From NCBI GenBank assembly GCA_947458795.1, contig CANHCD010000034.1, positions 1 to 12,546 on the forward strand: a stretch of DNA of 12,546 nt, read 5' to 3'. Under the pieces are notes generated by a model. It was not told the origin of the DNA. It ran no database searches and was given only the letters and a program-made list of their open reading frames with translations. Position numbers and translations under genes: made by a program. Within the stretch, counting starts at the first letter, position 1; the number at the start of each line of letters is the position of its first letter. Origin of the DNA: Cyclobacteriaceae bacterium (GTDB lineage Bacteria; Bacteroidota; Bacteroidia; Cytophagales; Cyclobacteriaceae). Shown here in pieces: positions 1-7,031 of the stretch.

Positions 1-783
1 ATTTTCGGAGCGGAAATTGAATCCATGCGCGAAGCTGCTGCCATCGCAGAAGCTGCTGGACCAGACATTTTGGACATCAATTACGGATGTCCTGTGCACA
101 AAGTCGCCTGCAAGGGTGCTGGTGCAGGTATCTTACTTGACATTGACAAGATGGTATCGATGACCGCAGAAATCGTGAAGCGGGTCAACCTGCCTGTGAC
201 TGTAAAAACTAGGCTAGGCTGGAGTCAGGACACGATTCGGATTGTAGAAGTAGCCGAGCGTCTTCAAGACGTGGGCATTCAAGCGATCTCCATCCATGCC
301 CGGACGCGACAGCAAATGTACAAGGGGGAGGCCGATTGGTCTTACCTGAATCTTGTCAAAGACAATCCTAGACTCCATATCCCTGTTTTCGGAAATGGGG
401 ATATCGACAGCCCTGAAAAAGCCGCTGAATACCGCGCCAAATACAATGTGGATGGCATGATGGTAGGCAGAGCCTCTATCGGGTATCCTTGGATCTTCAA
501 TGAAATCAAGCATTTCTTCGCTACGGGCGAAAAACTCGCAGCTCCTGACTTGACGGAACGAATTGCAGTCACCAAAAAGCACCTTGATTTTTCCATCGAG
601 TGGAAAGGTGAAAAGCAAGGGATTTTGGAAATGCGTAGGCATTACACCAACTACTTTAGAGGCATGCCCAACTTTAAACCATTCCGAACAGAGATGGTTA
701 CTGCAGAAAGCTATGCTGAAGTTTTGTCGATTTTGGATCGGGTACAAGAAACCTATGCCGACTACGAATTTCAACCCCTCTAA
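1..783 (+). CDS. dusB: tRNA-dihydrouridine synthase DusB, 5' end cut by the window edge
   Basis: This is a flavoenzyme that reduces uridine to dihydrouridine in tRNA, using FMN and NADPH in the cytoplasm. The frame is open from base 1, so the true start lies upstream; 260 codons are visible and, from the usual family length of about 330 residues, roughly 70 N-terminal residues are missing. Counting from the first visible codon, the family signature DINYGCP holds the catalytic cysteine at residue 30. It is followed by VKTRLGW, the SIHARTR segment, PVFGNGDI and VGRASIGYPWIF, which form the FMN-binding face of the TIM barrel. The C-terminal part (MRRHYTNYFRGMPNFKPFR) is the helical tRNA-binding domain typical of DusB. 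The stop is TAA at 781-783. The next gene starts 89 bp downstream on the same strand. The Dus family is certain; the DusB subtype is likely from the GCPVHKV and C-terminal sequences. Confidence 0.95.
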   Translation: MFGAEIESMREAAAIAEAAGPDILDINYGCPVHKVACKGAGAGILLDIDKMVSMTAEIVKRVNLPVTVKTRLGWSQDTIRIVEVAERLQDVGIQAISIHARTRQQMYKGEADWSYLNLVKDNPRLHIPVFGNGDIDSPEKAAEYRAKYNVDGMMVGRASIGYPWIFNEIKHFFATGEKLAAPDLTERIAVTKKHLDFSIEWKGEKQGILEMRRHYTNYFRGMPNFKPFRTEMVTAESYAEVLSILDRVQETYADYEFQPL

Positions 784-844
784 GAACCGATTATCCTTGT
801 TTCCAAGTAAGCACTCAGAAACCCAGGACTATTCCAGTTCAAAC

Positions 845-852
845 TACCTTTA
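845..852 (+). promoter_or_regulatory. possible -7 element (TACCTTTA) upstream of the EamA gene
   Basis: TACCTTTA matches the Bacteroidota -7 consensus TAnnTTTG except for the last base, and lies 20 nt before the ATG at 873. I see no TTG at the usual -33 spacing, so this is weak. Confidence 0.25.
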
Positions 853-872
853 TTTGCTCCAAAAGTCCAGGA

Positions 873-1769
873 ATGTCCTCTCCTACCTCTGAAAATTCGC
901 TCAAAAATTGGTCCCTACTGGTGATCCTCACCTTAATTTGGGGGAGCTCATTTATTTTGATCAAAAGAGGCTTGGAAGTGTTTTCTCCGGGCGAGGTGGG
1001 CGCTTACCGCATGGTAGCAGCAGCAAGTTTACTGCTCCCCTTATCCCTTCCCCGCATCAAGCAACTCAGCAAAACGCAGGTAAAGAATTTACTAGTTACT
1101 GGCTTGTTGGGCAGCTTTATCCCTGCTTTCCTTTTTCCAATCGCTCAGACACAGTTGAGCAGTTCGCTCACAGGTGTATTGAATGCGCTTACTCCGCTTT
1201 TTGTGGTTTTGGTAGGAGCACTATTTTTTAACACTTCCATTACTAGAAGAAACGGATTAGGCTTAGTGATCGCCTTTTTGGGTGTTTTAATCCTGGTCAC
1301 CTTCAAGGAAGGAGGAGGATGGGACTCCTTAACTGATATCAATGCTTATGCGTTGTATGTAATTGCTGCCTGCATCTGTTACAGCATCAATTTGCACTTC
1401 ATCAAGACCCGATTTACCAAACTCAAGTCCATCGAAATCTCTTCGATTTCCCTGCTGATGATTCTTCCTTTGGCCTTGCTTTACTTGTTTGCAGGCACGG
1501 ATTTTTCCTACAAAATGGCCACTCATCCCCGCGCTTGGGAGGCACTTGGCTACGTCACCATCTTGGGCATGGTGGGTACGGCTTCTGCCTTGATTCTGTT
1601 CAATATCATGATCAAAAGCGCAAGCCCATTTTTCGCTAGCCTAGTCACTTACACCATTCCCATCGTAGCCATTCTTTGGGGCGTTTTAGATGGGGAAGTA
1701 CTCCTGTTGGGGCATTACTTCGGCATTGCTGCGGTTATTATGGGGGTGTGGGTCGGAAACCGGAAATAA
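873..1769 (+). CDS. EamA/DMT-family permease (10 TM)
   Basis: This is an inner-membrane transporter of the drug/metabolite superfamily with two EamA domains. I see about ten hydrophobic segments, near residues 13-32, 42-60, 72-90, 98-119, 127-144, 157-176, 188-207, 225-247, 252-272 and 279-295. The length of 298 aa is normal for the family. The first helix carries the characteristic LTLIWGSSF motif, and the end of the first repeat has GVLNALTPLF, both typical of RhaT/YdcZ-like EamA proteins. The second repeat ends with SLVTYTIPIVAILWG, the matching motif of the duplicated half. The substrate cannot be read from sequence; family members export amino acids, nucleobases or other small metabolites. 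ATG 873 is the first start before the conserved first helix. There is no clear Shine-Dalgarno, which is normal for Bacteroidota. The gene may be read from dusB or from a weak TACCTTTA element at 845-852. It ends 49 bp from the convergent DUF3810 gene. Confidence 0.92.
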   Translation: MSSPTSENSLKNWSLLVILTLIWGSSFILIKRGLEVFSPGEVGAYRMVAAASLLLPLSLPRIKQLSKTQVKNLLVTGLLGSFIPAFLFPIAQTQLSSSLTGVLNALTPLFVVLVGALFFNTSITRRNGLGLVIAFLGVLILVTFKEGGGWDSLTDINAYALYVIAACICYSINLHFIKTRFTKLKSIEISSISLLMILPLALLYLFAGTDFSYKMATHPRAWEALGYVTILGMVGTASALILFNIMIKSASPFFASLVTYTIPIVAILWGVLDGEVLLLGHYFGIAAVIMGVWVGNRK

Positions 1770-1779
1770 TAGGGTTTCC
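1755..1779. terminator. possible weak hairpin at the 3' end of the EamA gene
   Basis: GGAAACC (1755-1761) and GGTTTCC (1773-1779) are perfect inverted repeats around an 11-nt loop containing the TAA stop. No strong U-run follows. It may help end transcription between two convergent genes, but it could be chance. Confidence 0.3.
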
Positions 1780-1818
1780 ATTTCCAGAGAATCAAAAAAG
1801 TCAAGTCATTTTGGCGAA

Positions 1819-2916
1819 TTAACGGGCTACCCCAGGGTTTAATTTTTCCATATTCATCCGCTGTCTCCAAGCAGAAGCCAGCATGGGCAATTGCTGGTAG
1901 GAATTGATTCCAGCCTTGACTCCCTGAGATTTTAGAAAAAGGTCATTGGACTTTCGACTCAACTCAAGCCAAATCGGTGGATAAGCCTCCGTTGACTCTC
2001 GAATGGAGATCAGGTCTTGGACAATTCCTCTAGGGAGATTTTCCATCCAGCATAATGCACCGTCTGGATCCATCTCATAATAATCCCGAAGCTGGTAACG
2101 AAGTAATAAAAGATGGGCAGCGTACCGCAAAATGGGCTCCTCGGAATGGGTACAGATCACCCAGGCAATAAAGTTGGCCTCCCCCTCGTCCGTAACACCA
2201 TAGCTATGGGCCATTTCATGGGCAATGGTGAAGGGCTTTTCAAGGGCGTGTAAACTTGGGTCCAGGTAGCTTTCACCCATGTAGGGAAAATAAATTCCAA
2301 GAATCCCCATTCTCCGCATAAATCCTTCGGGAGGAAATTGCTTAGTGCGTGGACGGCCGGAAAAACTCAACCCTAGAACCTCCAAATTCTCCTGCATGGT
2401 TGCGCGCACCAGGTCCTCCAGAGCGGAATACTCCATCAATTCGGTGAGGGCTGTAGTATCCTGGATGATCTGTCCTCGGTCCGTGGAGGCCAAGCGCTGA
2501 GTAAGTTCCATTTCGGTCCTTAGCTGCTCTAGATTGAGGGGTTTGGGCTGCAAGTCCAGCTGCTGTATGATCGGGGTGCGCTGGTAGTTGTAGCCCCAGA
2601 GGAGCAGAAAAAAGAACACCAATCCACCCAGTCCATTGGCGCTTGCTTGCATCAAATACTTCCCTCGATTTTTTGCTCCCTCAAAACCAAAAAATCGGCG
2701 CAGGGTAATCCCTAAAAGCCCGATAATCAGGCCTAGAAACAGGTAAACAGTAGGAAAAGGCAAGTAACCCAAACTCAGGTCGATGCCATTTCGGATGGCA
2801 GGAAAAAAAGTTCGGGAATAGAACTGATCGGTTAACTCTGGAAAAAGGCTCGCTAGCACACGGAGCCCGAGTGCTAGCAATCCTAGGAAGGCCCAGGTCC
2901 AGTTGGATCTAACCAT
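1819..2916 (-). CDS. DUF3810 family membrane-anchored zinc metalloprotease-like protein
   Basis: This 365-aa protein has an N-terminal membrane part with hydrophobic segments near residues 7-25, 50-72 and 93-110. A soluble domain follows with the gluzincin-type motif HEMAH at residues 233-237. E246 in the following EGEANF stretch is the probable third zinc ligand. The combination of a three-segment N-terminus and an AHEMAHxxGxxxEGEANFxA block matches DUF3810, a Bacteroidota family with no assigned substrate. The catalytic histidines and glutamate are all present, so it is probably active. The C-terminal part has the NSYxQLPML..AW segment often seen in this family. The gene starts 10 bp after the nfu stop, so both are very likely one transcript. 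Proteolytic activity at the cytoplasmic membrane is inferred from the motif; no substrate can be named. ATG 2916 gives a full first membrane segment. Confidence 0.88.
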   Translation of the reverse strand: MVRSNWTWAFLGLLALGLRVLASLFPELTDQFYSRTFFPAIRNGIDLSLGYLPFPTVYLFLGLIIGLLGITLRRFFGFEGAKNRGKYLMQASANGLGGLVFFFLLLWGYNYQRTPIIQQLDLQPKPLNLEQLRTEMELTQRLASTDRGQIIQDTTALTELMEYSALEDLVRATMQENLEVLGLSFSGRPRTKQFPPEGFMRRMGILGIYFPYMGESYLDPSLHALEKPFTIAHEMAHSYGVTDEGEANFIAWVICTHSEEPILRYAAHLLLLRYQLRDYYEMDPDGALCWMENLPRGIVQDLISIRESTEAYPPIWLELSRKSNDLFLKSQGVKAGINSYQQLPMLASAWRQRMNMEKLNPGVAR

Positions 2917-2926
2917 CTGGAAAGGC

Positions 2927-3508
2927 CTAGACTCCCTCAGCCTGAACTTCCTTCACTTCAGGAAGCATTCGTGTAAGCAGGTTTTGAATCCCTGCCTTTA
3001 AGGTCACGGTACTGGAAGGGCAACCCGAACAAGAGCCTTGCAAAAGGACCTTCACTACCCCATCCTCGAAGGAATGGAATACGATAGCTCCTCCATCTTG
3101 CTCTACGGCAGGACGGATGTATTCATCGAGAATCCCTTTGATTTTTTTAACGATCTCCAAGTCGTCGGCATCAAAAAGCGGGTCCTTGGTGACTACTACT
3201 TGCACGACCTTTTTCCCAGATTCTAGGTATTGCCGAATGTGGTCTCGAAAGATCGTCTGTACCTCTGCCCATTCTACCTCCTCCGACTTGGTGATGGTCA
3301 CAAAATTGGAAGCAATAAAAACGCGCTGCACAGCAGCAAAATTAAAAAGTTCCTTAGCCAACTGGCTGGATTCAGCACTTGCTGCATCGGGAAAATCATA
3401 ACTGATCCCCTCCTCCACCAACATGAAATTGGCTACAAACTTGAGGGAATTGGGATTGGGATTGGCCTCCATGTAGAGGTGAACAGGTCTTGCTTGTGCT
3501 TGTAGCAT
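2927..3508 (-). CDS. Nfu/NifU-family Fe-S cluster carrier
   Basis: This is an iron-sulphur cluster carrier that delivers assembled clusters to apo-proteins in the cytoplasm. It is 193 aa with two domains. The N-terminal Nfu_N domain (about residues 8-95) carries the hallmark EANPNPNSLKFVAN near residues 14-27. The C-terminal NifU-like domain (about 115-190) has the cluster-binding pair C160 and C163 in GSCSGCPSS, preceded by RPAVEQDGGAI. Two such domains bridge a cluster as a homodimer. The arrangement is that of eukaryotic-type NFU1 and Bacteroidota NifU-family proteins rather than of E. coli NfuA, whose N-terminal domain is a degenerate A-type carrier. The ATG at 3508 is a few residues before the conserved start of the N domain and is plausible. 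It is the first gene of a two-gene unit with DUF3810, with 70 bp separating it from the upstream ThuA gene on the same strand. Confidence 0.95.
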   Translation of the reverse strand: MLQAQARPVHLYMEANPNPNSLKFVANFMLVEEGISYDFPDAASAESSQLAKELFNFAAVQRVFIASNFVTITKSEEVEWAEVQTIFRDHIRQYLESGKKVVQVVVTKDPLFDADDLEIVKKIKGILDEYIRPAVEQDGGAIVFHSFEDGVVKVLLQGSCSGCPSSTVTLKAGIQNLLTRMLPEVKEVQAEGV

Positions 3509-3578
3509 GGGATTGAAATTGGATTACTAGCAAAAACCAATTTTGGCTTCAGAAGTTCCGCTTAAGTTTAAATTTTGC

Positions 3579-4328
3579 TTATTTTTTTGGAAGGGTTCCT
3601 TTGGCTGCGTACCAGATGCCTCCATACAGATGCTTTAAAAAATCAGCATCCTCCCAGACAGCATCCACATGACCTAGAGCCGTATAAAACACCCGGCCTC
3701 CATCAAACTCATGGTACCAAGCCATCGGGTGATTGGCACCCATTGCTTTTGCAGGCTGGTAAGTCGTCTCATCAGCCTGGATCAATACCTTGATGGCTGG
3801 GTTCATGTTTCTAAACTCATACAGCTCGTCGGTCCAAAGCCAGTTTTCAGGCAAATGCCAAGTAGCAGGATGCGTACGGTCCGCCACATGTAGACGGAGG
3901 GTTTGGTTACGAGGATGCGCGAGGAAGTAGCCTCCAATCATCTGATTGTACCAAGGCCATTCGTACTCTGTATCCGTAGCGGAGTGAATTCCTACTACTC
4001 CTTTGCCAGATTGCACAAACTTTTGAAAAGCTGCTTTCTGAGCTTCGTTGAAAATGGTACCCGTAGTACTCATCAGCACCACCACATCGAATTTTGCAAG
4101 GTTTTCATCTGTGAATTGAGTAGCATCTTCAGAGGTAAACACTGAGAACACGTGTTTTTCGCCCATTTTTTTGAGGGCCATTACCCCATTGGGGATAGAT
4201 TGGTGACGGAAGCCAGTAGTTTTGGAAAATACCAGCACGCGAAACTGTCCGCCCTGCTGGGCGTAGGAAGCCAAGTTAAGGCATAGCAGTAGCCCAGCGG
4301 CAAGAAGGATGGTTTTGAAAGTGTTCAT
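3579..4328 (-). CDS. Secreted ThuA-domain protein
   Basis: This 249-aa protein has a type I signal peptide (MNTFKTILLAAGLLLCLNLA, probable cleavage after SYA at residues 21-23). It is followed by a ThuA domain, which has a class I glutamine amidotransferase-like fold. Conserved points are VLVFSKTTGFRH (31-42), the GIHSATD turn (113-119), HP at 138-139, HPMAWYHE (200-207) and GRVFYTALGH (211-220). ThuA was named from a trehalose utilisation locus, but the biochemical activity of most members is unknown; in Bacteroidota exported members often sit near carbohydrate or envelope genes. An upstream in-frame ATG at 4358 would add ten residues (MIIYTQLTRP) before the signal peptide. I chose 4328 because the signal peptide then begins at its N-terminal lysine region. 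The gene follows the M15 gene closely, as the last gene of the SDR-M15-ThuA unit. Confidence 0.9.
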   Translation of the reverse strand: MNTFKTILLAAGLLLCLNLASYAQQGGQFRVLVFSKTTGFRHQSIPNGVMALKKMGEKHVFSVFTSEDATQFTDENLAKFDVVVLMSTTGTIFNEAQKAAFQKFVQSGKGVVGIHSATDTEYEWPWYNQMIGGYFLAHPRNQTLRLHVADRTHPATWHLPENWLWTDELYEFRNMNPAIKVLIQADETTYQPAKAMGANHPMAWYHEFDGGRVFYTALGHVDAVWEDADFLKHLYGGIWYAAKGTLPKK

Positions 4329-4362
4329 GGGTCTTGTCAATTGAGTATAAATGATCATGTGA

Positions 4363-5118
4363 TTAATTGATTAAAGGGAATTTTTCGCTAGCCTTTTGGA
4401 GAGAAAATGCATTAAAATGCCACCATTCACTTCCTATTCCAGAAAATCCTGCACCTTTCATCACCTTTCTCAGGATCTCTCGATTGGCCACTTGAGCCTT
4501 GGTGATTTTCTTTTCTGCAAGCATTTGCAGCTCGCGATCGGGATATGCAGGGTACCCAAAGAAGTCGAATGTAGTCCCCATATCCAAGGGCTTTCCAGTT
4601 TCTAAATCTACAATAGTCAAGTCTACAGCAACTCCATAATTGTGTAGCCCCCCGATTTTTGGATCTGAAACATACACAGGTTTGACGCTATCTGGCTTGT
4701 CCAAGCTGTCCCATAAAATCTGCTGCACACTAAGAGGACGTACCCCGTCGTAGACAAGTAGACTTAAGTTAGGATAATCTTTTTGCAAGGCTTCTTGTGC
4801 TTTAGCAAGCATCTCAGCAGCTTGGGGATGTAAATAACAGCGAACCAAGTCCCCATACACATCTTGCTGAAAGAAATTGTCCTCAGTAGAATATTTCAGT
4901 TCTACCTTAATTCCAGGAATTGCCTCCTCGATATCGACCAATCCTTGCTCAATTAAAACTTTTTCAAGTGCAGGCAACGATTCATTCAAAGAATCTTGGT
5001 TGGTATTTCCCCCATTTGGAAAGGAAACTGATTGACTTTCATCCCCCTTTTTTTCATCAGTTTTCGGAGAAGAACAGGCCAAAACAAGGCCTAGCAAAAG
5101 GTAACTTAATTTTTTCAT
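4363..5118 (-). CDS. Lipoprotein D-alanyl-D-alanine dipeptidase (M15D, VanX/DdpX-like)
   Basis: This zinc metallopeptidase is predicted to hydrolyse free D-Ala-D-Ala or peptidoglycan-derived D-dipeptides in the periplasm or at the envelope. The N-terminus MKKLSYLLLGLVLACSS has a lipobox with the lipidated cysteine at residue 15, followed by a polar linker to about residue 48. The M15D domain then shows KVELKYSTEDNF (71-82), YDGVRP with the activity-linked arginine R127, GLHNYGVAVDLT with zinc ligands H159 and D166, and SEWWHF with catalytic base E231 and zinc ligand H234. All key residues are present, so it should be active. The length of 251 aa includes the lipoprotein leader; VanX itself lacks one. 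The start codon overlaps the SDR stop (ATGA), implying translational coupling. There are no VanA/VanH or sensor genes nearby, so a cell-wall recycling or dipeptide-feeding role is more likely than vancomycin resistance. Confidence 0.93.
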   Translation of the reverse strand: MKKLSYLLLGLVLACSSPKTDEKKGDESQSVSFPNGGNTNQDSLNESLPALEKVLIEQGLVDIEEAIPGIKVELKYSTEDNFFQQDVYGDLVRCYLHPQAAEMLAKAQEALQKDYPNLSLLVYDGVRPLSVQQILWDSLDKPDSVKPVYVSDPKIGGLHNYGVAVDLTIVDLETGKPLDMGTTFDFFGYPAYPDRELQMLAEKKITKAQVANREILRKVMKGAGFSGIGSEWWHFNAFSLQKASEKFPLIN

Positions 5119-5879
5119 TGTGCTAATTTTTTGTTGATTACAGTTGCAGAAGCTTGAGCAGTAGGAAGTACGACTACATCTGCGAGTACTACATGTGGAG
5201 GTCGGGTGAGCGCAAATTCCACAATGTCGGCAATGTCTTGCGCGACCAAGGGGGCATAGCCATTGTAAACAGTTCCTGCCCGTTGGGAATCGCCTTTGAA
5301 TCGAACCAGGGAAAACTCAGTTTCAACCAAGCCCGGGTGGATGCCCATCACTTTGATGCCGAAGGGATTCAAATCCATCCGCATGCCATTTGTAAGCGCA
5401 TCCACTGCATGCTTGGAGGCACAGTAAACGTTTCCATTGGGATACACTTCTTTTCCTGCAATGGAACCAATATTGATGATGTGGCCAGAATTACGTAGCG
5501 TCATGCCTGGAATAATGGCCTTGGAAACATATAATAAGCCCTTTACATTGATGTCAAGCATAGCATCCCAGTCGGACACACTGCCCGTTTGGATAGGATC
5601 CAAGCCATGCGCATTGCCTGCATTGTTGATCAGCACATCAATGGAAGCCCAATCGGAAGGCAAATTCGTCAATAACCGATCCACTTCTTCCCGATCACGC
5701 ACATCAAAAACCAGTGGTAAAAAACGTACAACTTCTGGAAGCTCCTGTCGCAACTCCTCCAATCGCTCTGCTCTTCTTCCCGTAGCAATGAGGTCATAGC
5801 CCATCTTGGCCACAGTGAGTGCACAAGCCCATCCAATACCCGAAGTAGCGCCTGTAACTAGGGCGATTTTATTTTTCAT
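5115..5879 (-). CDS. SDR family NAD(P)-dependent oxidoreductase (YdfG-like)
   Basis: This is a classical short-chain dehydrogenase with a Rossmann fold in the cytoplasm. The cofactor motif TGATSGIG is at residues 9-16, NNAG at 85-88, active-site N111, S139 (INIGSIAG), and the catalytic pair Y152 and K156 in YCASKHAV. Arginines at 35-36 (GRR) at the end of strand 2 favour NADP(H). The order and spacing resemble E. coli YdfG, a 3-hydroxy acid (serine/allo-threonine) dehydrogenase, and the HPGLVETEFS segment is typical of that group; the actual substrate is not determined. Length 254 aa is normal. It is the first gene of a three-gene unit; its TGA overlaps the ATG of the M15 gene by 4 nt. A near-consensus -7 element (TATCTTTA) ends 4 nt before the ATG at 5879, so transcription may start almost at the start codon. 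Confidence 0.93.
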   Translation of the reverse strand: MKNKIALVTGATSGIGWACALTVAKMGYDLIATGRRAERLEELRQELPEVVRFLPLVFDVRDREEVDRLLTNLPSDWASIDVLINNAGNAHGLDPIQTGSVSDWDAMLDINVKGLLYVSKAIIPGMTLRNSGHIINIGSIAGKEVYPNGNVYCASKHAVDALTNGMRMDLNPFGIKVMGIHPGLVETEFSLVRFKGDSQRAGTVYNGYAPLVAQDIADIVEFALTRPPHVVLADVVVLPTAQASATVINKKLAQ

Positions 5880-5883
5880 GATT

Positions 5884-5891
5884 TAAAGATA
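5884..5891 (-). promoter_or_regulatory. possible -7 element of the SDR-M15-ThuA unit (TATCTTTA)
   Basis: On the minus strand TATCTTTA lies exactly 4 nt before the SDR ATG. It fits TAnnTTTG except for the last base. The spacing is identical to that of the two perfect elements before ccmB and the helicase. Confidence 0.45.
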
Positions 5892-5960
5892 AAGGGATTG
5901 AAAGACTCCTGAATGTTTTTTCTTTATATTCCAATCTAAGAATTCCAAAATTGCACTCAA

Positions 5961-5981
5961 TCCACTACAAATTGTAGGGGA
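5961..5981. repeat. imperfect dyad, operator-like or hairpin
   Basis: CTACAA (5965-5970) and TTGTAG (5972-5977) form an inverted repeat around a single A. Beyond one mismatch it extends to TCC (5961-5963) and GGA (5979-5981). A T-run (5982-5987) follows on the plus strand. It lies about 82-102 bp upstream of the SDR start, a position fit for a regulator site. A terminator role is less likely since no plus-strand gene ends nearby. Confidence 0.4.
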
Positions 5982-6043
5982 TTTTTTGTTTGTTCTTTGA
6001 ATAGTCGAATTAAAGAGGGCGATTTGGTACTATCTGTTTAAAA

Positions 6044-6127
6044 ATCAATTAATTATGCTATAATTGTTATATTATTATAAAAAATATAACTAAAGTAGCT
6101 GAATTACAGCTTATTATCAATTAATTA
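6044..6127. repeat. 12-bp direct repeat enclosing two small inverted repeats
   Basis: ATCAATTAATTA occurs at 6044-6055 and again at 6116-6127, 72 bp apart. Between the copies lie GTTATATT/AATATAAC (6066-6073 and 6083-6090, 9-nt loop) and AGCTG/CAGCT (6097-6101 and 6107-6111, 5-nt loop). All matches are exact, but the region is so AT-rich that chance is a real possibility. Confidence 0.5.
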
Positions 6128-6238
6128 AATATTTTTATATATTTTTATTTGCTAATCTGTTGATGGCCAGGTAGATTGGTTTAAGTTTTTTGGAATGAGA
6201 AACTTTTTAAATGGGTGCCAATTTTTTACCAAATCATC

Positions 6239-7018
6239 ATGGAAATTTTCACAAAACTGCTTTTTTACGTCATTTTAGGTTCAAGCTCACCCACAAAACA
6301 CCCAAAAACCATATTCGTTTGGGGTTTTTGTTTGATTTTTTTTACGCTCGTTTCCTGTAATCCGGTAGCGGAGGAGCAAATGCTTCAAGACAAGACTGAG
6401 AAGTTATTGAAGATTCAAAAAATGATTGAAGAGAATGGCTTCGAATTTGAGTTTATTGACAGTAAAACAAAGAAGGGGATTAAGGTTGAAAATCTAAGCG
6501 AATTGGATGATTTGCTTAAAGTAATGAGTGGTAAAAACAAGGGCCAAGAATCTTTTAATAAAATTCTAACAAGAAATGGATTAAAAGAAATTCCAAATTT
6601 AAACTTCACTTCATTTGAAGTATTAAGAGTTGAAAACAAAGATTTGTCCTCCAACAATAGAATTGAATGTATACAAAACTGGAGGAATGTATATGGAAGA
6701 ATTGGAATAGGTTATTTTGGTAGTAGATATATTGATATTGGTTTTTCTGTAGGGACTGGTTCTGGACTAATAGAAAATTTTTTCTCTTCGTATGAAGGCT
6801 TAACCTTCATGACAACACTTGGAAAAAATCACTTTATTAATAGTGGTTATGCTACGGCTTTAAATGGTTTTACTTATTCCGGGATATTTCACTTCTCAAT
6901 AAGAGCATTAGTGTTTTTTGAAGGAATAGGAGAGGTTTTTACAATCGTAAACAAGAAAATTCAAATTTCGGTAGATGCTTGTAGTGGAGAAGTTACTTAT
7001 AATTTAATTGAAGAATAA
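6239..7018 (+). CDS. Unrecognised lipoprotein, about 259 aa, in the AT-rich block
   Basis: I do not recognise this family. Counting from ATG 6239, a hydrophobic stretch at residues 5-13 is followed by a polar part (SSSPTKHPKT). A second, better signal-like segment then ends in LVSC with the probable lipidated cysteine at residue 40. After it come charged helical-looking segments (about 45-115, rich in E and K), then a glycine- and aromatic-rich part (about 150-235) of probable beta character with GRIGIGYFG and GFSVGTGSG. Two further cysteines, C144 and C248, could form a disulphide if exported. An in-frame GTG at 6215 would add eight residues. The long extension before the lipobox is odd; no ATG lies closer to it. 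Hand-counted G+C in 6541-6600 is 15 of 60, against 30 of 60 in 10021-10080 of the PQQ gene, so composition is clearly foreign to the neighbours. Two tiny membrane-protein genes follow on the same strand. Confidence 0.7.
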   Translation: MEIFTKLLFYVILGSSSPTKHPKTIFVWGFCLIFFTLVSCNPVAEEQMLQDKTEKLLKIQKMIEENGFEFEFIDSKTKKGIKVENLSELDDLLKVMSGKNKGQESFNKILTRNGLKEIPNLNFTSFEVLRVENKDLSSNNRIECIQNWRNVYGRIGIGYFGSRYIDIGFSVGTGSGLIENFFSSYEGLTFMTTLGKNHFINSGYATALNGFTYSGIFHFSIRALVFFEGIGEVFTIVNKKIQISVDACSGEVTYNLIEE

Positions 7019-7031
7019 ATAACTAATAATC

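Larger units (their letters stand above)
5880..6238. other. AT-rich intergenic stretch without genes
   Basis: This 359-bp spacer separates the divergent SDR and lipoprotein genes. It holds no ORF of note and no tRNA or rRNA. It becomes very AT-rich from about 6040; in 6061-6120 only 10 of 60 bases are G or C. It contains an imperfect dyad at 5961-5981, a 12-bp direct repeat and two short inverted repeats between the copies. The promoter of the lipoprotein gene should lie here, but I find no perfect TAnnTTTG on the plus strand; TTTATTTG near 6145-6152 is only approximate. Confidence 0.7.

Noticed and set aside
214..774. 186-aa open frame opposite dusB
   Set aside because: Antisense of a strongly conserved enzyme, with no recognisable domain; dusB clearly explains the region.
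563..892. 109-aa plus-strand frame overlapping the dusB end and the eamA start
   Set aside because: Overlaps two real genes in another frame and shows no domain or plausible start context.
3423..3475. Short tandem-looking GGGATT units inside nfu
   Set aside because: They encode the conserved NPNPN motif of the Nfu N-terminal domain, so they need no further explanation.
4363..5118. Vancomycin-resistance (van) cluster
   Set aside because: The VanX-like peptidase is a lipoprotein and its neighbours are an SDR and a ThuA protein. There is no ligase, dehydrogenase VanH or two-component system.
6195..6278. 27-codon frame starting at ATG 6195, overlapping the start of the unknown lipoprotein
   Set aside because: Considered as a leader peptide or an upstream part joined by frameshift. 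It gives no signal peptide or domain and does not improve the lipoprotein start.
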